64,000 nt of DNA from an uncultured Oscillospiraceae bacterium. GTDB lineage: Bacteria; Bacillota; Clostridia; Oscillospirales; Oscillospiraceae. Below are positions 36,321-46,250 of the stretch, in pieces. Each line of letters opens with the position of its first letter. The first letter of the stretch is position 1. Below the pieces are notes generated by a model. The model searched no databases. It saw nothing but the letters and a program-made list of their open reading frames with translations, and was not told where the DNA came from. The stretch is taken from contig CANQJZ010000001.1 in NCBI GenBank assembly GCA_947624385.1, positions 56,947 through 120,946 of the forward strand, given 5' to 3'. The translations under genes and the position numbers were made by a program.

Positions 36321-39300
36321 TTATTTGACCAGTATCGACCGGATCTCGAAGGGCCTCATGGTGAACCGGACCCGGCCGTTTTCCACGGGCAGCTCCTCCT
36401 CGACCTCCTCCAGCAAATTCACGCTGTACGCCTTTTGGCGCCCGTCGGGCAGGGTCAGGGTGGTCTGCGTCCGGGCGTTTTCGCTCTCGTACAGCCGCAG
36501 TATCACCCCGTCGCCGTCCTCCGCTTTTTTGACCGTCTCCAAAATGACGTTAGCCGGACCCACGGCGGCGTAGCTGTATCGGGTCCCGGGCTGGCCGTGG
36601 CCGACGATATAGGCCGGCTGGTTCAGCTTATAGGCCTCCCGGACCGTACCGGCATCCTGCCAGCCCTCCCCGTGGGGATACAGGGCGTAGGTGAACCGGT
36701 GTTCCTCCACGTCCGCGTTGGGATTTGGCTCCACGCCGCATTTTATCAGCGTCAGCGCCGCCACCCCGTCCAGCACCGAGTGGCCGTATTTGCAGTCGTT
36801 GAGCAAACTCACGCCGTAATGCCCCTCGGAGTAGTCCATCCACTTTTGCGCGCAGCTCTCGAACCGCGCCATGTCCCATGTGGTGTTGGCGTGGACCTTC
36901 CGCTTGACGGAGCCGAACTGGACCTCGAACGTCGCCTCGTCGGTGTGGATATCCAGGGGGAACTCCGCCTTCAGCAGGTGCTGGTGCTCCTTCCAGTCCG
37001 CCCATGTCTCGAAGTCGATACGGCGGGTATCGGCGTAAAAGCGCACCTTTTGCCGGACGACGCTCCGGCTGCACCTGTATTCCATCTCCACCGTGGCCCG
37101 GACCGGTCCTTCCTCCGTCCAGCGCATGGAGACCAGCTCATCCACCGGCCAGCTCTTCTCCGTGTAGAACATGTCGATGTCCCAGTTGTCGTAGTAAATG
37201 GGCTTATCCTCATAAAGCCGCAGCTGGTTGAGCTTTTTCCCCGGCAGGGCCAGCTCCCGGTCGTATTCCTTGTCATAGAGGGACGCGATATGTCCCGCCT
37301 CGTCGAATGTGACGGCGTAAAACGGCGTCTCGATATGATACTCGTCCGGCCGCGTGAAGGGGTTTTCCTTTGCCTCCGGCGCGTCCGTGGCCGTCAGGGC
37401 CATCCACCCCTTGGCCGGTAAGCCCCTGATATACGCCACGGCCCCGTCGGCCGTCTGCTGGACGGGATACACGTTCCCGTCCGGGTCCCGCAGCGCCCCG
37501 GCGCTTATATTCCCCAGGCACACCGCGTCGTCCCGCTCAAACCCAAGGGTGTTGAACACGGTCACGGCCTGACCCGGCCCGGCCAGCTTGTCCAACCGCT
37601 CCCGGATAATCTCATCCGTCTCGGCCAAAAGCCCCTCGTACTCGGCCTTTGTGACCTCGTATACCTCGCCGATGGAGCTTCCCGGCAGAATGTCGTGGAA
37701 CTGGTTCAACAGCACCACGTCCCGCCACAACCGGGTCAGCGTTTCCGCCGGATAATCGCCGGACAGCACCCCCAGCAGCTCCGCGTCCATCAGCGCCAGC
37801 TCGCTTTTCCGGTTGCCCCGCTTATTGCGGGCCATGGACGTATAGGTCCCCCGGTGGTACTCGAAGTAAAACTCTCCCTCCCACCGTTCCAGACGTCTGT
37901 TGCCCCGGACCCGTTCGGCCAGCTGGTCAAAATAGGTCCTGGCTGTCTCCTGGCGGACCCTGGGCATACCGGGCAGGCCCTTTTCCATGCGCACCGACGT
38001 CTCCAGCATATCGCGTGTGGGACCGCCGCCGCCGTCGCCGTAGCCGTAAGACACCAGAATATCGTTGTTGATCTCCTTGTTCTGGTACCGCTCCCAGCCG
38101 CCCATGAGCGCGTCCGGGTGGAGAAAACCGTTGTAGGTGGTGAAGAAGCTGGTTTTCGGGTCCTGCCCCACGCCTACGGTGGTGATGAGATGGGCCAGCA
38201 CCTCGGACCCGTCGATGCCCCGCCAGATAAACGTGTCGTTTGGTATCTTATTGAGCTGGTTCCATGCCAGCTTGGTGGTCATGAAATAGTCCACGCCGGC
38301 CTTTTTCATGATCTGGGGCAGCGCCCCCGAATAGCCGAACACGTCCGGCAGCCAGAGTATCTTGCAGTCGTAGCCGAACTCCTGCCTGAAAAACCGCTTG
38401 CCGTACAAAAACTGCCGCACAAGGCTCTCGCCGGAGGTGAGATTCGTGTCCATTTCCAGCCATGTGGCCCCCTCCACCTCCCAGCGGCCCTGGGCGACGC
38501 GTTCTTTTATGCGCCCGTACAGGTCCGGGTAGCGCTGCTTGAGGAAATAGTAAAGCACCGGCTGGCTGGACATGAATTTATAGCCGGGATACTCGTCCAT
38601 GAGCTTCAGCACCGTGGCGAAGGACCGGACCACCTTTTCCCTTGTCTGGGCCACGGTCCACCACCAGGCCACGTCGATATGGGTGTGGCCGATGCAGGTG
38701 GCGATCACCTCGTCGTGCCCGCCCATTTTTTCGTACAGCTCCCGGGTGATATGCGCCTGGGCCGCGGCCAGGGAGGCGTAAAAGTCCTTGGAATACGGCT
38801 GGCGCATGTCCAGCAGGTTCACGGTGTCGTTCAGCACGGTCTGCACATCCAGCCGGACCTTGCTGTCGGCCCCCATGCGGGCAAAGCCCTGCAGAGGCAC
38901 CAGCATGTCCCAGTAGAGCCTGTTGATATCCTCGTCCAGGGTGTAAAGCTCCGCCAGGAAGCAAAACTCCCGGTGCAGGGTACCCGTGTACGCCTGCACG
39001 TCCACGGTCAGCGTCCGCCCGCCCTGTGCGCGGCGGTCCAGCAGGATCTCCCGGTGGTTCATGTCCGCCCCCTGGACAGGCGCCCCGTCGATGAAGATGA
39101 GAAACTGGGGGTTTTTCCCGTCGTCCCACTCCTCGATCTGGGTCCTGATGCGCAGCCACACGCTCCTGCCGTCGTATTCCTCCGGGATAGTCACCCGGCC
39201 CCGAAACCAGTAGTGCTCGCCGGGGATGCCCTTGAAGTCCCCGCCGTGGCCCTTGAATTTGCCCTCGAAATTATCTGTACCGGCGTAGACGGCATACCAG

Positions 39301-39473
39301 CGCATGCTCTCGCTGTCGAAGTTCTCCCAGGCGGGACCGTTGGCGTCCGCCTCGTCCGGCCGGAAATAGAGCCCGCGCTTATACTGCCAGCGTGTAAGGG
39401 GCGCGCTGTCCAAAAACCGCAGCCGCCCCAGCTGGTCGCAGATCACCCGGATACGTTGGTCGATGAAATACAT
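36321..39473 (-). CDS. alpha-mannosidase, GH38
   Basis: 1050 aa; CIGHTHIDVAWWWTVAQTREKVVRSF, LPDVFGYSGALPQIMKKAGVDYFMTTKLAWNQ, NQFHDILPGSSI. Confidence 0.95.
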   Translation of the reverse strand: MYFIDQRIRVICDQLGRLRFLDSAPLTRWQYKRGLYFRPDEADANGPAWENFDSESMRWYAVYAGTDNFEGKFKGHGGDFKGIPGEHYWFRGRVTIPEEYDGRSVWLRIRTQIEEWDDGKNPQFLIFIDGAPVQGADMNHREILLDRRAQGGRTLTVDVQAYTGTLHREFCFLAELYTLDEDINRLYWDMLVPLQGFARMGADSKVRLDVQTVLNDTVNLLDMRQPYSKDFYASLAAAQAHITRELYEKMGGHDEVIATCIGHTHIDVAWWWTVAQTREKVVRSFATVLKLMDEYPGYKFMSSQPVLYYFLKQRYPDLYGRIKERVAQGRWEVEGATWLEMDTNLTSGESLVRQFLYGKRFFRQEFGYDCKILWLPDVFGYSGALPQIMKKAGVDYFMTTKLAWNQLNKIPNDTFIWRGIDGSEVLAHLITTVGVGQDPKTSFFTTYNGFLHPDALMGGWERYQNKEINNDILVSYGYGDGGGGPTRDMLETSVRMEKGLPGMPRVRQETARTYFDQLAERVRGNRRLERWEGEFYFEYHRGTYTSMARNKRGNRKSELALMDAELLGVLSGDYPAETLTRLWRDVVLLNQFHDILPGSSIGEVYEVTKAEYEGLLAETDEIIRERLDKLAGPGQAVTVFNTLGFERDDAVCLGNISAGALRDPDGNVYPVQQTADGAVAYIRGLPAKGWMALTATDAPEAKENPFTRPDEYHIETPFYAVTFDEAGHIASLYDKEYDRELALPGKKLNQLRLYEDKPIYYDNWDIDMFYTEKSWPVDELVSMRWTEEGPVRATVEMEYRCSRSVVRQKVRFYADTRRIDFETWADWKEHQHLLKAEFPLDIHTDEATFEVQFGSVKRKVHANTTWDMARFESCAQKWMDYSEGHYGVSLLNDCKYGHSVLDGVAALTLIKCGVEPNPNADVEEHRFTYALYPHGEGWQDAGTVREAYKLNQPAYIVGHGQPGTRYSYAAVGPANVILETVKKAEDGDGVILRLYESENARTQTTLTLPDGRQKAYSVNLLEEVEEELPVENGRVRFTMRPFEIRSILVK

Positions 39474-39535
39474 ATGAGATACCTCTCGGTCATTTGTTTT
39501 GGCCGGTGCCATTATATAGGATAGCAGGAAGATAG

Positions 39536-39579
39536 GCAAGGGGAGCTCGAGGGGGCGGGAGCCCGCCTCGAATGGGATC
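39536..39579. repeat. left copy of a ~45-bp inverted dispersed repeat
   Basis: GCAAGGGGAGCTCGAGGGGGCGGGAGCCCGCCTCGAATGGGAT; near-identical inverted copy at 45570. Confidence 0.9.
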
Positions 39580-39658
39580 TGACGCCCCGCGCTTTGCGCG
39601 GCGAGCGGAGCGAGGACTTTTGCGCCGTCTACGGCGCGAAAGTACCGGCGTCATTAAA

Positions 39659-39691
39659 GGGCCATTGCGGCCGATGGTCGCAATGGCCCCC
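39659..39691 (-). terminator. hairpin terminator after the solute-binding protein
   Basis: GGGCCATTGCG...CGCAATGGCCC. Confidence 0.65.
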
Positions 39692-39734
39692 TCTGGTTTT
39701 ACTTTACGTTGTTCTCGCGTCGGCGCACGTCGGC

Positions 39735-41213
39735 TCAGCCGGCCAGCCAGGCGTCGAACTGGCTCTGGGCCTCGGCAACGATGTCGTCAAAGCCCTCGGC
39801 CCGCATGGCCTCCATCATGTTGGGCACTTCCACGTCGGGGTCGCCGGTGCCGGTCTGGATCAGGCCCTTATACTCGGCGAAGATGGCCTGGCAGGCGGCC
39901 AGCTCGTCGGCCACGGGGGTGGCGTCGAAGATGAAGCCCAGCGCCGGGGAGGGCGTGGCGTTCTCGTTCTGGACCTGGACCTCGTTGACGTAGTAGTTCT
40001 CGGGAACCACGTACTGATCTTCCGCGGGCGCTTCCTCGCCCTCGGCGGGCTCATACTTAGTGGCCTCCAGGGTCATGTCGAAGAAGGTGCCCTGGGTGTA
40101 GGCGGCCAGGGTCCAGTCGGTGTTCAGCTTGAAAACGCCGGTCTCGCCGGTGTCCTTGTCCGTGACGTACTCAAAGTTCACGCCTTCCTCGCCGTAGGCC
40201 AGCGCGTCGCGCAGCCAGGAGTCGGTGTTGACCAGCTCCAGGAGCTTCAGAGCCTCCAGAGGATGCTCGGAGGAGGCGGAGATGCAGGCCATGGAGCCCT
40301 GCACGGTGTCGTTGGACAGGACCGTGTCCTCAAACTGGCTCACCACCACGGGGCAGCCGCGGCCTTCGCCCCAGCCCTTGGCGGCGGAGGGCCAGCCCTG
40401 GGCCACGCCCAGCGCGCAGATGCCGGTGGCCTCGTCGGCCACGGCGGCGTCGGAGTTGATAAGGCCGGCGTTGAAGTACTCATGCATGGTCCGCAGGTCG
40501 GCCAGCACGTCCTCCTGCTCGAACACGGGGACGATCTTGTTCTCGCCGCTGGTGTAGCTGATGCCGATGGTGGGCAGGCCGGTGCCGAAGTTGTCGTACT
40601 TGTTGCCGATGATGGCGGAGATGCCGTCCTTGTTCATCAGGAACACGTCGCCCGTCTCGTCATGGACGGCTTCCAGGATGGGGCCGATGTCCGCCAGGGT
40701 GTGGGCGTCGGCATACTCGGGGTGATCCGCCACATACTCTTCCGTCCAGACGAAGTACTGGGTCATGGAGGAGTCCTTGTAGGCGGGGATGGCGTACAGC
40801 TTGCCGTCGATCTCGCAGGCCTTCAGGTAGTCCTCGGGGATGACGTCGGTCAGGCCCGGGGTCTCCTTGATGAGCTCGGTCAGGTCGGCAAAGGCGCCCA
40901 TGTTCACGTCGCCGATGTAGGAGCCGGAGTCGGTGAACATGATGTCATAGGGCTCGTTGGTCTGCACGATCACGCTGCGCCGGTCGCCCCAGTCGCCCCA
41001 GGAGATGCACTGCACGTCCAGGTGCACGCCGATCTTCTCCTCCAGGTAGGCGTCGACCTTGGCCTTCCAGGAGTCATAGTTGGCCGGCTGGCCGCCGCCC
41101 ACCATGTACCAGGTGATGGTGGGGATGTCATCGGCCAGCGCGCTGGCGCCCAGGCAGGCGAACATGGAAACGACCATCACGACCGCCAGGAGCATGGATA
41201 ACAACTTCTTCAT
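39735..41213 (-). CDS. sugar ABC transporter substrate-binding protein (LplA/DUF3502-like)
   Basis: Signal peptide MKKLLSMLLAVVMVVSMFACLGASALA; ITWYMVGGGQPANYDSWKAKVDAYLEEKIGVHLD. Confidence 0.88.
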   Translation of the reverse strand: MKKLLSMLLAVVMVVSMFACLGASALADDIPTITWYMVGGGQPANYDSWKAKVDAYLEEKIGVHLDVQCISWGDWGDRRSVIVQTNEPYDIMFTDSGSYIGDVNMGAFADLTELIKETPGLTDVIPEDYLKACEIDGKLYAIPAYKDSSMTQYFVWTEEYVADHPEYADAHTLADIGPILEAVHDETGDVFLMNKDGISAIIGNKYDNFGTGLPTIGISYTSGENKIVPVFEQEDVLADLRTMHEYFNAGLINSDAAVADEATGICALGVAQGWPSAAKGWGEGRGCPVVVSQFEDTVLSNDTVQGSMACISASSEHPLEALKLLELVNTDSWLRDALAYGEEGVNFEYVTDKDTGETGVFKLNTDWTLAAYTQGTFFDMTLEATKYEPAEGEEAPAEDQYVVPENYYVNEVQVQNENATPSPALGFIFDATPVADELAACQAIFAEYKGLIQTGTGDPDVEVPNMMEAMRAEGFDDIVAEAQSQFDAWLAG

Positions 41214-41298
41214 GTGGGTTCCTCCTAAATAAAATTTTTTCGGGTCTATTGAAACGGCCCGGAGGCCGAAGCAATACGGGAAATATGGGAAGCCGCCC

Positions 41299-42240
41299 TC
41301 AGCCCTTCACCGCGCCCACGGTCAAGCCAGAAATGAAATACTTCTGGAAGAAGGGGTACACGCAGGCGATGGGCACCGCCACCACGAACGCGATGGCCAT
41401 GCGCACGCTCTCCTGAGGCATGTTCTTTTTCAGATCGCTGGCCGTGCTCAAAAGGGCCGTGGGGTTCTTGGTCAGATAGGCCAGGTTATTTTGCATGGCG
41501 TTGAGCATCGCCTGTAAGGACCGCAGGTTATCGCTGCTGATATACAGCTGGGCCTGGAACCAGTCGTTCCAGTAGCCGAAGGCCAAAAACAGCCCGATAG
41601 TGGCCAGCACCGGCTTGGATATGGGCAACACGATCCGGGAGAAGATGGTGAACTGGCTGGCCCCGTCGATCTTGGCCGACTCGATCACCTCGTCCGGTAT
41701 CGTCGTGCGGAAGAACGTGCGGGTGATGGTCACGTTGAAGCTGGACACCGCCAGGGGCAGTATCAATATCCACATGGTGTCCCGCAGGTGCAGTATCTGG
41801 GAGTTGACCATATAGGACGCGGCCATGCCGCCGCCGAAGATCATGGGGATGAACACCACGATGGCCATAAAGCCGTTGAGCCGGTATTCCCGGCGGCTCA
41901 GCACATAGCCCATCAGCGTGGTCAGCGCCACGCCCAGCACCGTGCCCAGCACGGTGACGTACACCGACACCCACAGGGCGTGCAAAATGGTCTGCCGCTG
42001 GCCCCACAGGTACTTATACGCCTCGCCGGAGAAGGTCTCGGCGGTGACGTACAGCTGATACCCCTGGCGGCGTATCACGTCGTTGTTCGTCAGGGAGATG
42101 ATGAAGATGAACACGATGGGCAGAAAGCACGCCAGCGCCAGCACCAGGAAGAAGATGTTGAAGATGGCGTTGGTGGCGGGCTTTATCCGGTTCAGGCGGG
42201 TCACGCCGTCGCCCTGATGCATTTTCTTTTCCTTTGCCAT
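41299..42240 (-). CDS. carbohydrate ABC transporter permease (LplC-like)
   Basis: MalG-type permease; EAA-like ESAKIDGASQFTIFSRIVLPISKPVLATIGLF. Confidence 0.88.
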   Translation of the reverse strand: MAKEKKMHQGDGVTRLNRIKPATNAIFNIFFLVLALACFLPIVFIFIISLTNNDVIRRQGYQLYVTAETFSGEAYKYLWGQRQTILHALWVSVYVTVLGTVLGVALTTLMGYVLSRREYRLNGFMAIVVFIPMIFGGGMAASYMVNSQILHLRDTMWILILPLAVSSFNVTITRTFFRTTIPDEVIESAKIDGASQFTIFSRIVLPISKPVLATIGLFLAFGYWNDWFQAQLYISSDNLRSLQAMLNAMQNNLAYLTKNPTALLSTASDLKKNMPQESVRMAIAFVVAVPIACVYPFFQKYFISGLTVGAVKG

Positions 42241-42253
42241 TGGACCCACCCCC

Positions 42254-43234
42254 TCAGATCAGCGCGCTGGCCCTATCGACCTTGCGCACGATGCCGTTGG
42301 CGATCAAAATGGTGATGCACCCCACCACCGACTGGAACAGGCTGGCCGCCGCCGTCTTGCCCAGGCTCACGGAATTGGAGGTCAGCATTTGATAGATCTT
42401 CACGTCAAAAGTGGCCACCACCGGCGTCAAGGGCTGGTTGGCCCCCCGGGACACCTGGTAAAACAGGCCGAAGTCCGTGGAGAATATATGTCCCACCGAC
42501 AGGATGAACATCATGATGATAATGGGCTTCAAGCTGGGCAGGGTCACATACCGGCCCTGCTGGAACTTGCTGGCCCCGTCCAGCACCGCCGCCTCGTACA
42601 ACGTGGAGTCGATGCCCGTGATGCTTGCCAGGTACACCACCATGCTGTACCCGATGGATTTCCAAATGTGCATGATGATGAGGATATAGGGCCAGTATTT
42701 CGGCTCGAAATACCAGTTGATGCCCTCCCCGCCCAGGGCCCGTATCAGCGCGTTCAAAAGCCCCTTGTCCGTGATGAGGAACGCGTAAACGAAATAGGTG
42801 ACCACCACCCAGCTCATGAAGTGGGGCATGAACATCAGCGTCTGATACGTCTTGGACTTGCGCTTGGAGTATATGTTGCTGATCATGATGGCGAACAGCA
42901 CCGGCAGCACGATGTCCAAAATGATGAACGCCACGTTGTACAGCAGCGTATTGCGCAGTATCTGGGGGAAGTCCCGCAGGCCGAAGAAGTATTTGAAGTT
43001 GTCAAAGCGCACCCAGTCGCTCTTTAAAAGGCTGGTCACAAAGCCCGCGCCGGGGGTGATCTTGTAGTCCTTGAAGGCGATGATAACGCCGAACATGGGC
43101 AGGTAGCAGAACAGTATGTACCACACGAAGGTGGGCAGGCTCAGCAGCGTAAGCTCCGTGTCGTCCTTTGTCCACCGGCGGCGCTTTTTCGGCGCCAGCT
43201 CGGTCCGCCTCTTTTTCCCTTCCGTCCGTCCCAT
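42254..43234 (-). CDS. carbohydrate ABC transporter permease (LplB-like)
   Basis: EAAVLDGASKFQQGRYVTLPSLKPIIIMMFILSVGHIF. Confidence 0.88.
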   Translation of the reverse strand: MGRTEGKKRRTELAPKKRRRWTKDDTELTLLSLPTFVWYILFCYLPMFGVIIAFKDYKITPGAGFVTSLLKSDWVRFDNFKYFFGLRDFPQILRNTLLYNVAFIILDIVLPVLFAIMISNIYSKRKSKTYQTLMFMPHFMSWVVVTYFVYAFLITDKGLLNALIRALGGEGINWYFEPKYWPYILIIMHIWKSIGYSMVVYLASITGIDSTLYEAAVLDGASKFQQGRYVTLPSLKPIIIMMFILSVGHIFSTDFGLFYQVSRGANQPLTPVVATFDVKIYQMLTSNSVSLGKTAAASLFQSVVGCITILIANGIVRKVDRASALI

Positions 43235-43531
43235 ACCAGGCGCACCCCCTTATCGACAAAACGCACAAAAACGATTCCCATGTTGATTATACACTTTGTG
43301 CCATTTGATATATAGTATCTAAAAGTCATTTAATAGTACTAATAGGATACTTTTCCAGGAAATTATGCAAAAATCCGCACTGCGTTACGGCTCCGTCTGT
43401 TAAATTGCACAAAATCCGTCAGTTTCGCATGTGAGAACTGCCGATTTTTTCCAGAAAAGACATTTTCTGTTCCACATTTCGCCCCCGGCCTGTTATGATG
43501 GACGTAAATCATGAAAAAGGAGCGTGCAGCT

Positions 43532-45397
43532 ATGCCACAGAAGATACATTTGACCGGTCAAATGCCGGAAAACTGGGCCCTTGCCCTGAAAGAACTTACG
43601 GACGAGCTGGGCTTCATCCCGTCGGACGCCGGCATGGAGATCGTCTGCCGGCAGGGCGAGGCCCTGGCCGTGGACAGCGACGGGCAGACTGTCCGCCTCA
43701 CCTGGGCCCAGCCCATCCAGTTTTACCGGGCCCTGAGCCTCATCCCCCTGCCTCTTGCCCCCTGTTCCATCCACGAAAAGCCCCGGTTCGCCAGCGTAGG
43801 GCCCATGTTCGACTGCTCCCGCAACGCGGTATTGAAGCCGGAGGCGGTGAAGCTGTTCCTGCGCAAAATGGCCCTGATGGGCCTGAATTTAGGCATGCTG
43901 TACACCGAGGACACCTACGAGATACCGGAACAGCCCTTTTTTGGCTACAAGCGCGGCCGCTATACCTATGAGGAACTGAAGGCCCTGGACGATTACGCCG
44001 CCCTGTTCGGCATCGAGCTGTGCCCCTGCATCCAGGTCCTGGGCCACTTAAAGCGGGTGCTGCACTGGCCGGCGTTCCACGCCTTGCGGGACAACGCCGA
44101 GGTCCTCCTGGCGGACGATGAGTGTACGTATACGCTCATCGACCAGATGCTCCGGGCGGCCAGCGCGCCGTTTCGCTCCCGGCGCATCCACATCGGCATG
44201 GACGAGGCATATGGCGTGGGCCTGGGCGAGCACCTGGCCCGCTTTGGCTACGAGGACCCGCGCAGCGTCATCGGCCGGCATTTGACCCGGGTGCTGGACA
44301 TCGCGGACAAGTACGGCTTGCAGCCCATGATGTGGAGCGACATGTATTTCCACCTGGACGGCGGCGGCTACCACAGCGAGAACATGCCCTCGGAAAAGGC
44401 CATCGCCGCCGTGGACAGGCGGGTGAGCCTTGTCTATTGGGACTATTACCACGCCAAAGAAGAGCAGTACGCCTGGGCGCTGAAAAAGCACGCCGTCTTC
44501 GGCGTGCCCACCGTCTTTGCCGGCGGCCTCTGGACCTGGCCCGGTCCCGCGCCGGTCTATCCTCTGGCCATCGAGAACACGGTGGCGGGCCTTTCCGCCT
44601 GCATGAAGGCGGACGTGGACACGGTGCTGGCCACCGCCTGGGGGGACAATGGCGCGGAGTGCAATATGCTGGCCGCTCTTCTTGGCTTGCAACTTTACGG
44701 CGAGATGACCTACACCGGCGCGTACGACCCGGACGCGCTGGCGGCGCGGTTCCGCCGCTGCTGCGGGGCGGACGCCCGGGCCTTTTTGGACCTGAGCCGC
44801 CTCAATTACACCCCCGCCATCAAAAACCTGCCCGCCGACCCGGCCAACGTGTGCAAGTTCATGCTGTATCAGGACCCGCTGGTGCAGCTGTTCGAGGCGG
44901 ACACGGAGGGGTATCATCTGGCGGAGCACTTCGCCGCGCTGGTGCCTCTGTACGCCCGCCACGCGGCGGAAAACCCGGCCTACGAGCTGCTTTTCGAGCA
45001 TTACGCCGCCCTGGCCCACGCCCTGGCCCTCAAATGCGCCTGGCACGAAAACGCCGCCAAGGCCGTCCGCACCGGCGACCGGGAGCTGGCGGCGGAGCTG
45101 GCCGCGAGCGTCCCCGCCGCCATCGAGGCGGTGCAAATTCTGCGGCAGCTCTGGCGTCGGCTGTGGGAGAGCACCAACAAGCCCAACGGCTTTGAGGTGA
45201 TAGACGTGCGCCTGGGGGGCGTGGCCGCCCGCCTGGACACCGCCCGGGAGAAGATGCGCGCCTTTGCCGACGGCCGGGTGGACGATATCCCGGAGCTTTC
45301 CGAACCCTCTCTCGTCTGCAAGCGCCGGCCCGACGGCTCCATCGGCTGCACCAACACCATGGACGAGATCGCCACCGCCTGCACCATCGACTGGTAA
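43532..45397 (+). CDS. divergent GH20-type beta-N-acetylhexosaminidase
   Basis: FDCSRNAVLKPEAVKLFLRKMALMGLNLGMLYTEDTYE, HIGMDEAYGVG (DE pair), PMMWSDMYFHL. Confidence 0.75.
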   Translation: MPQKIHLTGQMPENWALALKELTDELGFIPSDAGMEIVCRQGEALAVDSDGQTVRLTWAQPIQFYRALSLIPLPLAPCSIHEKPRFASVGPMFDCSRNAVLKPEAVKLFLRKMALMGLNLGMLYTEDTYEIPEQPFFGYKRGRYTYEELKALDDYAALFGIELCPCIQVLGHLKRVLHWPAFHALRDNAEVLLADDECTYTLIDQMLRAASAPFRSRRIHIGMDEAYGVGLGEHLARFGYEDPRSVIGRHLTRVLDIADKYGLQPMMWSDMYFHLDGGGYHSENMPSEKAIAAVDRRVSLVYWDYYHAKEEQYAWALKKHAVFGVPTVFAGGLWTWPGPAPVYPLAIENTVAGLSACMKADVDTVLATAWGDNGAECNMLAALLGLQLYGEMTYTGAYDPDALAARFRRCCGADARAFLDLSRLNYTPAIKNLPADPANVCKFMLYQDPLVQLFEADTEGYHLAEHFAALVPLYARHAAENPAYELLFEHYAALAHALALKCAWHENAAKAVRTGDRELAAELAASVPAAIEAVQILRQLWRRLWESTNKPNGFEVIDVRLGGVAARLDTAREKMRAFADGRVDDIPELSEPSLVCKRRPDGSIGCTNTMDEIATACTIDW

Positions 45398-45412
45398 AAG
45401 AAAAAAGGGTAT

Positions 45413-45446
45413 AAAAATAACGCGGCAGTTTCGCCGCGTTATTTTT
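45413..45446 (+). terminator. intrinsic terminator
   Basis: AAAAATAACGCGGCAGTTTCGCCGCGTTATTTTT; duplicated at 45648. Confidence 0.85.
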
Positions 45447-45569
45447 CAGGCCGTCAAAAAAGTATTTTTGACGGCCTGAAAACGCCGTGTTTTTCCCGGC
45501 GGCGAGCCGCCGCAAAAAACGCCGCTACGCGGCCCACGCGCCCGCAAAGCGTGCGCATGGCGGCTATTT

Positions 45570-45615
45570 ATCCCATTCGAGGCGGGACTCCCGTCCCCCT
45601 CGAGCTCCCCCTTGC
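45570..45615. repeat. right copy of a ~45-bp inverted dispersed repeat
   Basis: ATCCCATTCGAGGCGGGACTCCCGTCCCCCTCGAGCTCCCCCTTGC; inverse complement of 39536..39579 with few differences. Confidence 0.9.
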
Positions 45616-45647
45616 TTTACGAACTTTTTTCATTTTTCGACAGTTTG

Positions 45648-45682
45648 AAAAATAACGCGGCAGTTTCGCCGCGTTATTTTTT
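45648..45682 (-). terminator. intrinsic terminator for 45699..46136
   Basis: AAAAATAACGCGGCAGTTTCGCCGCGTTATTTTTT. Confidence 0.8.
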
Positions 45683-45698
45683 ATGTATGTTGGGCTTT

Positions 45699-46136
45699 TT
45701 ACTTGCCGCGCAGGGCCTTGCGGGCCTGGTCGATCTCCTTTTGCAGCTCGTCCAGCTCCTTGTCCAGCTCCTGGGCCACGTATTCCTCCAGGGCCATCTG
45801 CTCGAACACGGCCTGGGCCGCCGCGATCATGGCCTGTTCGATCTCCGGGCCCACGCCCACCAGCTCCACGCCCTCGTCCTCGTCGTTGAGCCACACCATG
45901 TCGGGGACGCCGTTGGCGTCGGAGTCATGGAAGAACAGGTCGAACTCGCCGTTGCCGTTCAGGTCCACCGCCAGGGTGTCCACGTCGCCGTCGCCGGCCA
46001 CGTCCAGCAGCGCCACGTCGGGCAGGCCGTCCCCGTCCACGTCGATGAGGATCTCATCCTTGGTGCTGCGGACCAGCGTCTTGCGCAGGTCCCGGTCCAG
46101 ACGCATTTTCCGTTTGATTTTGCGAAGATTACCCAT
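45699..46136 (-). CDS. EF-hand/dockerin-like calcium-binding repeat protein, probably cytoplasmic
   Basis: DVDGDGLPDVALLDVAGDGDVDTLAVDLNGNGEFDLFFHDSDANGVPD; no signal peptide; C-terminal coiled coil. Confidence 0.6.
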   Translation of the reverse strand: MGNLRKIKRKMRLDRDLRKTLVRSTKDEILIDVDGDGLPDVALLDVAGDGDVDTLAVDLNGNGEFDLFFHDSDANGVPDMVWLNDEDEGVELVGVGPEIEQAMIAAAQAVFEQMALEEYVAQELDKELDELQKEIDQARKALRGK

Positions 46137-46250
46137 GCTGAGTGCCTCCTATGCTTTGATAAGCATATCTTATCACTGTGGCCCTGATTTTGCAAGCGCT
46201 CAAAGCGCCGCTGCCGAAAGCGCCGCGCATGATCATACCCCTTTCCGACC

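Noticed and set aside
39594-41201. 535-aa plus-strand Gly/Val/His-rich ORF
   Set aside because: Antisense of the solute-binding protein; no domain-like sequence
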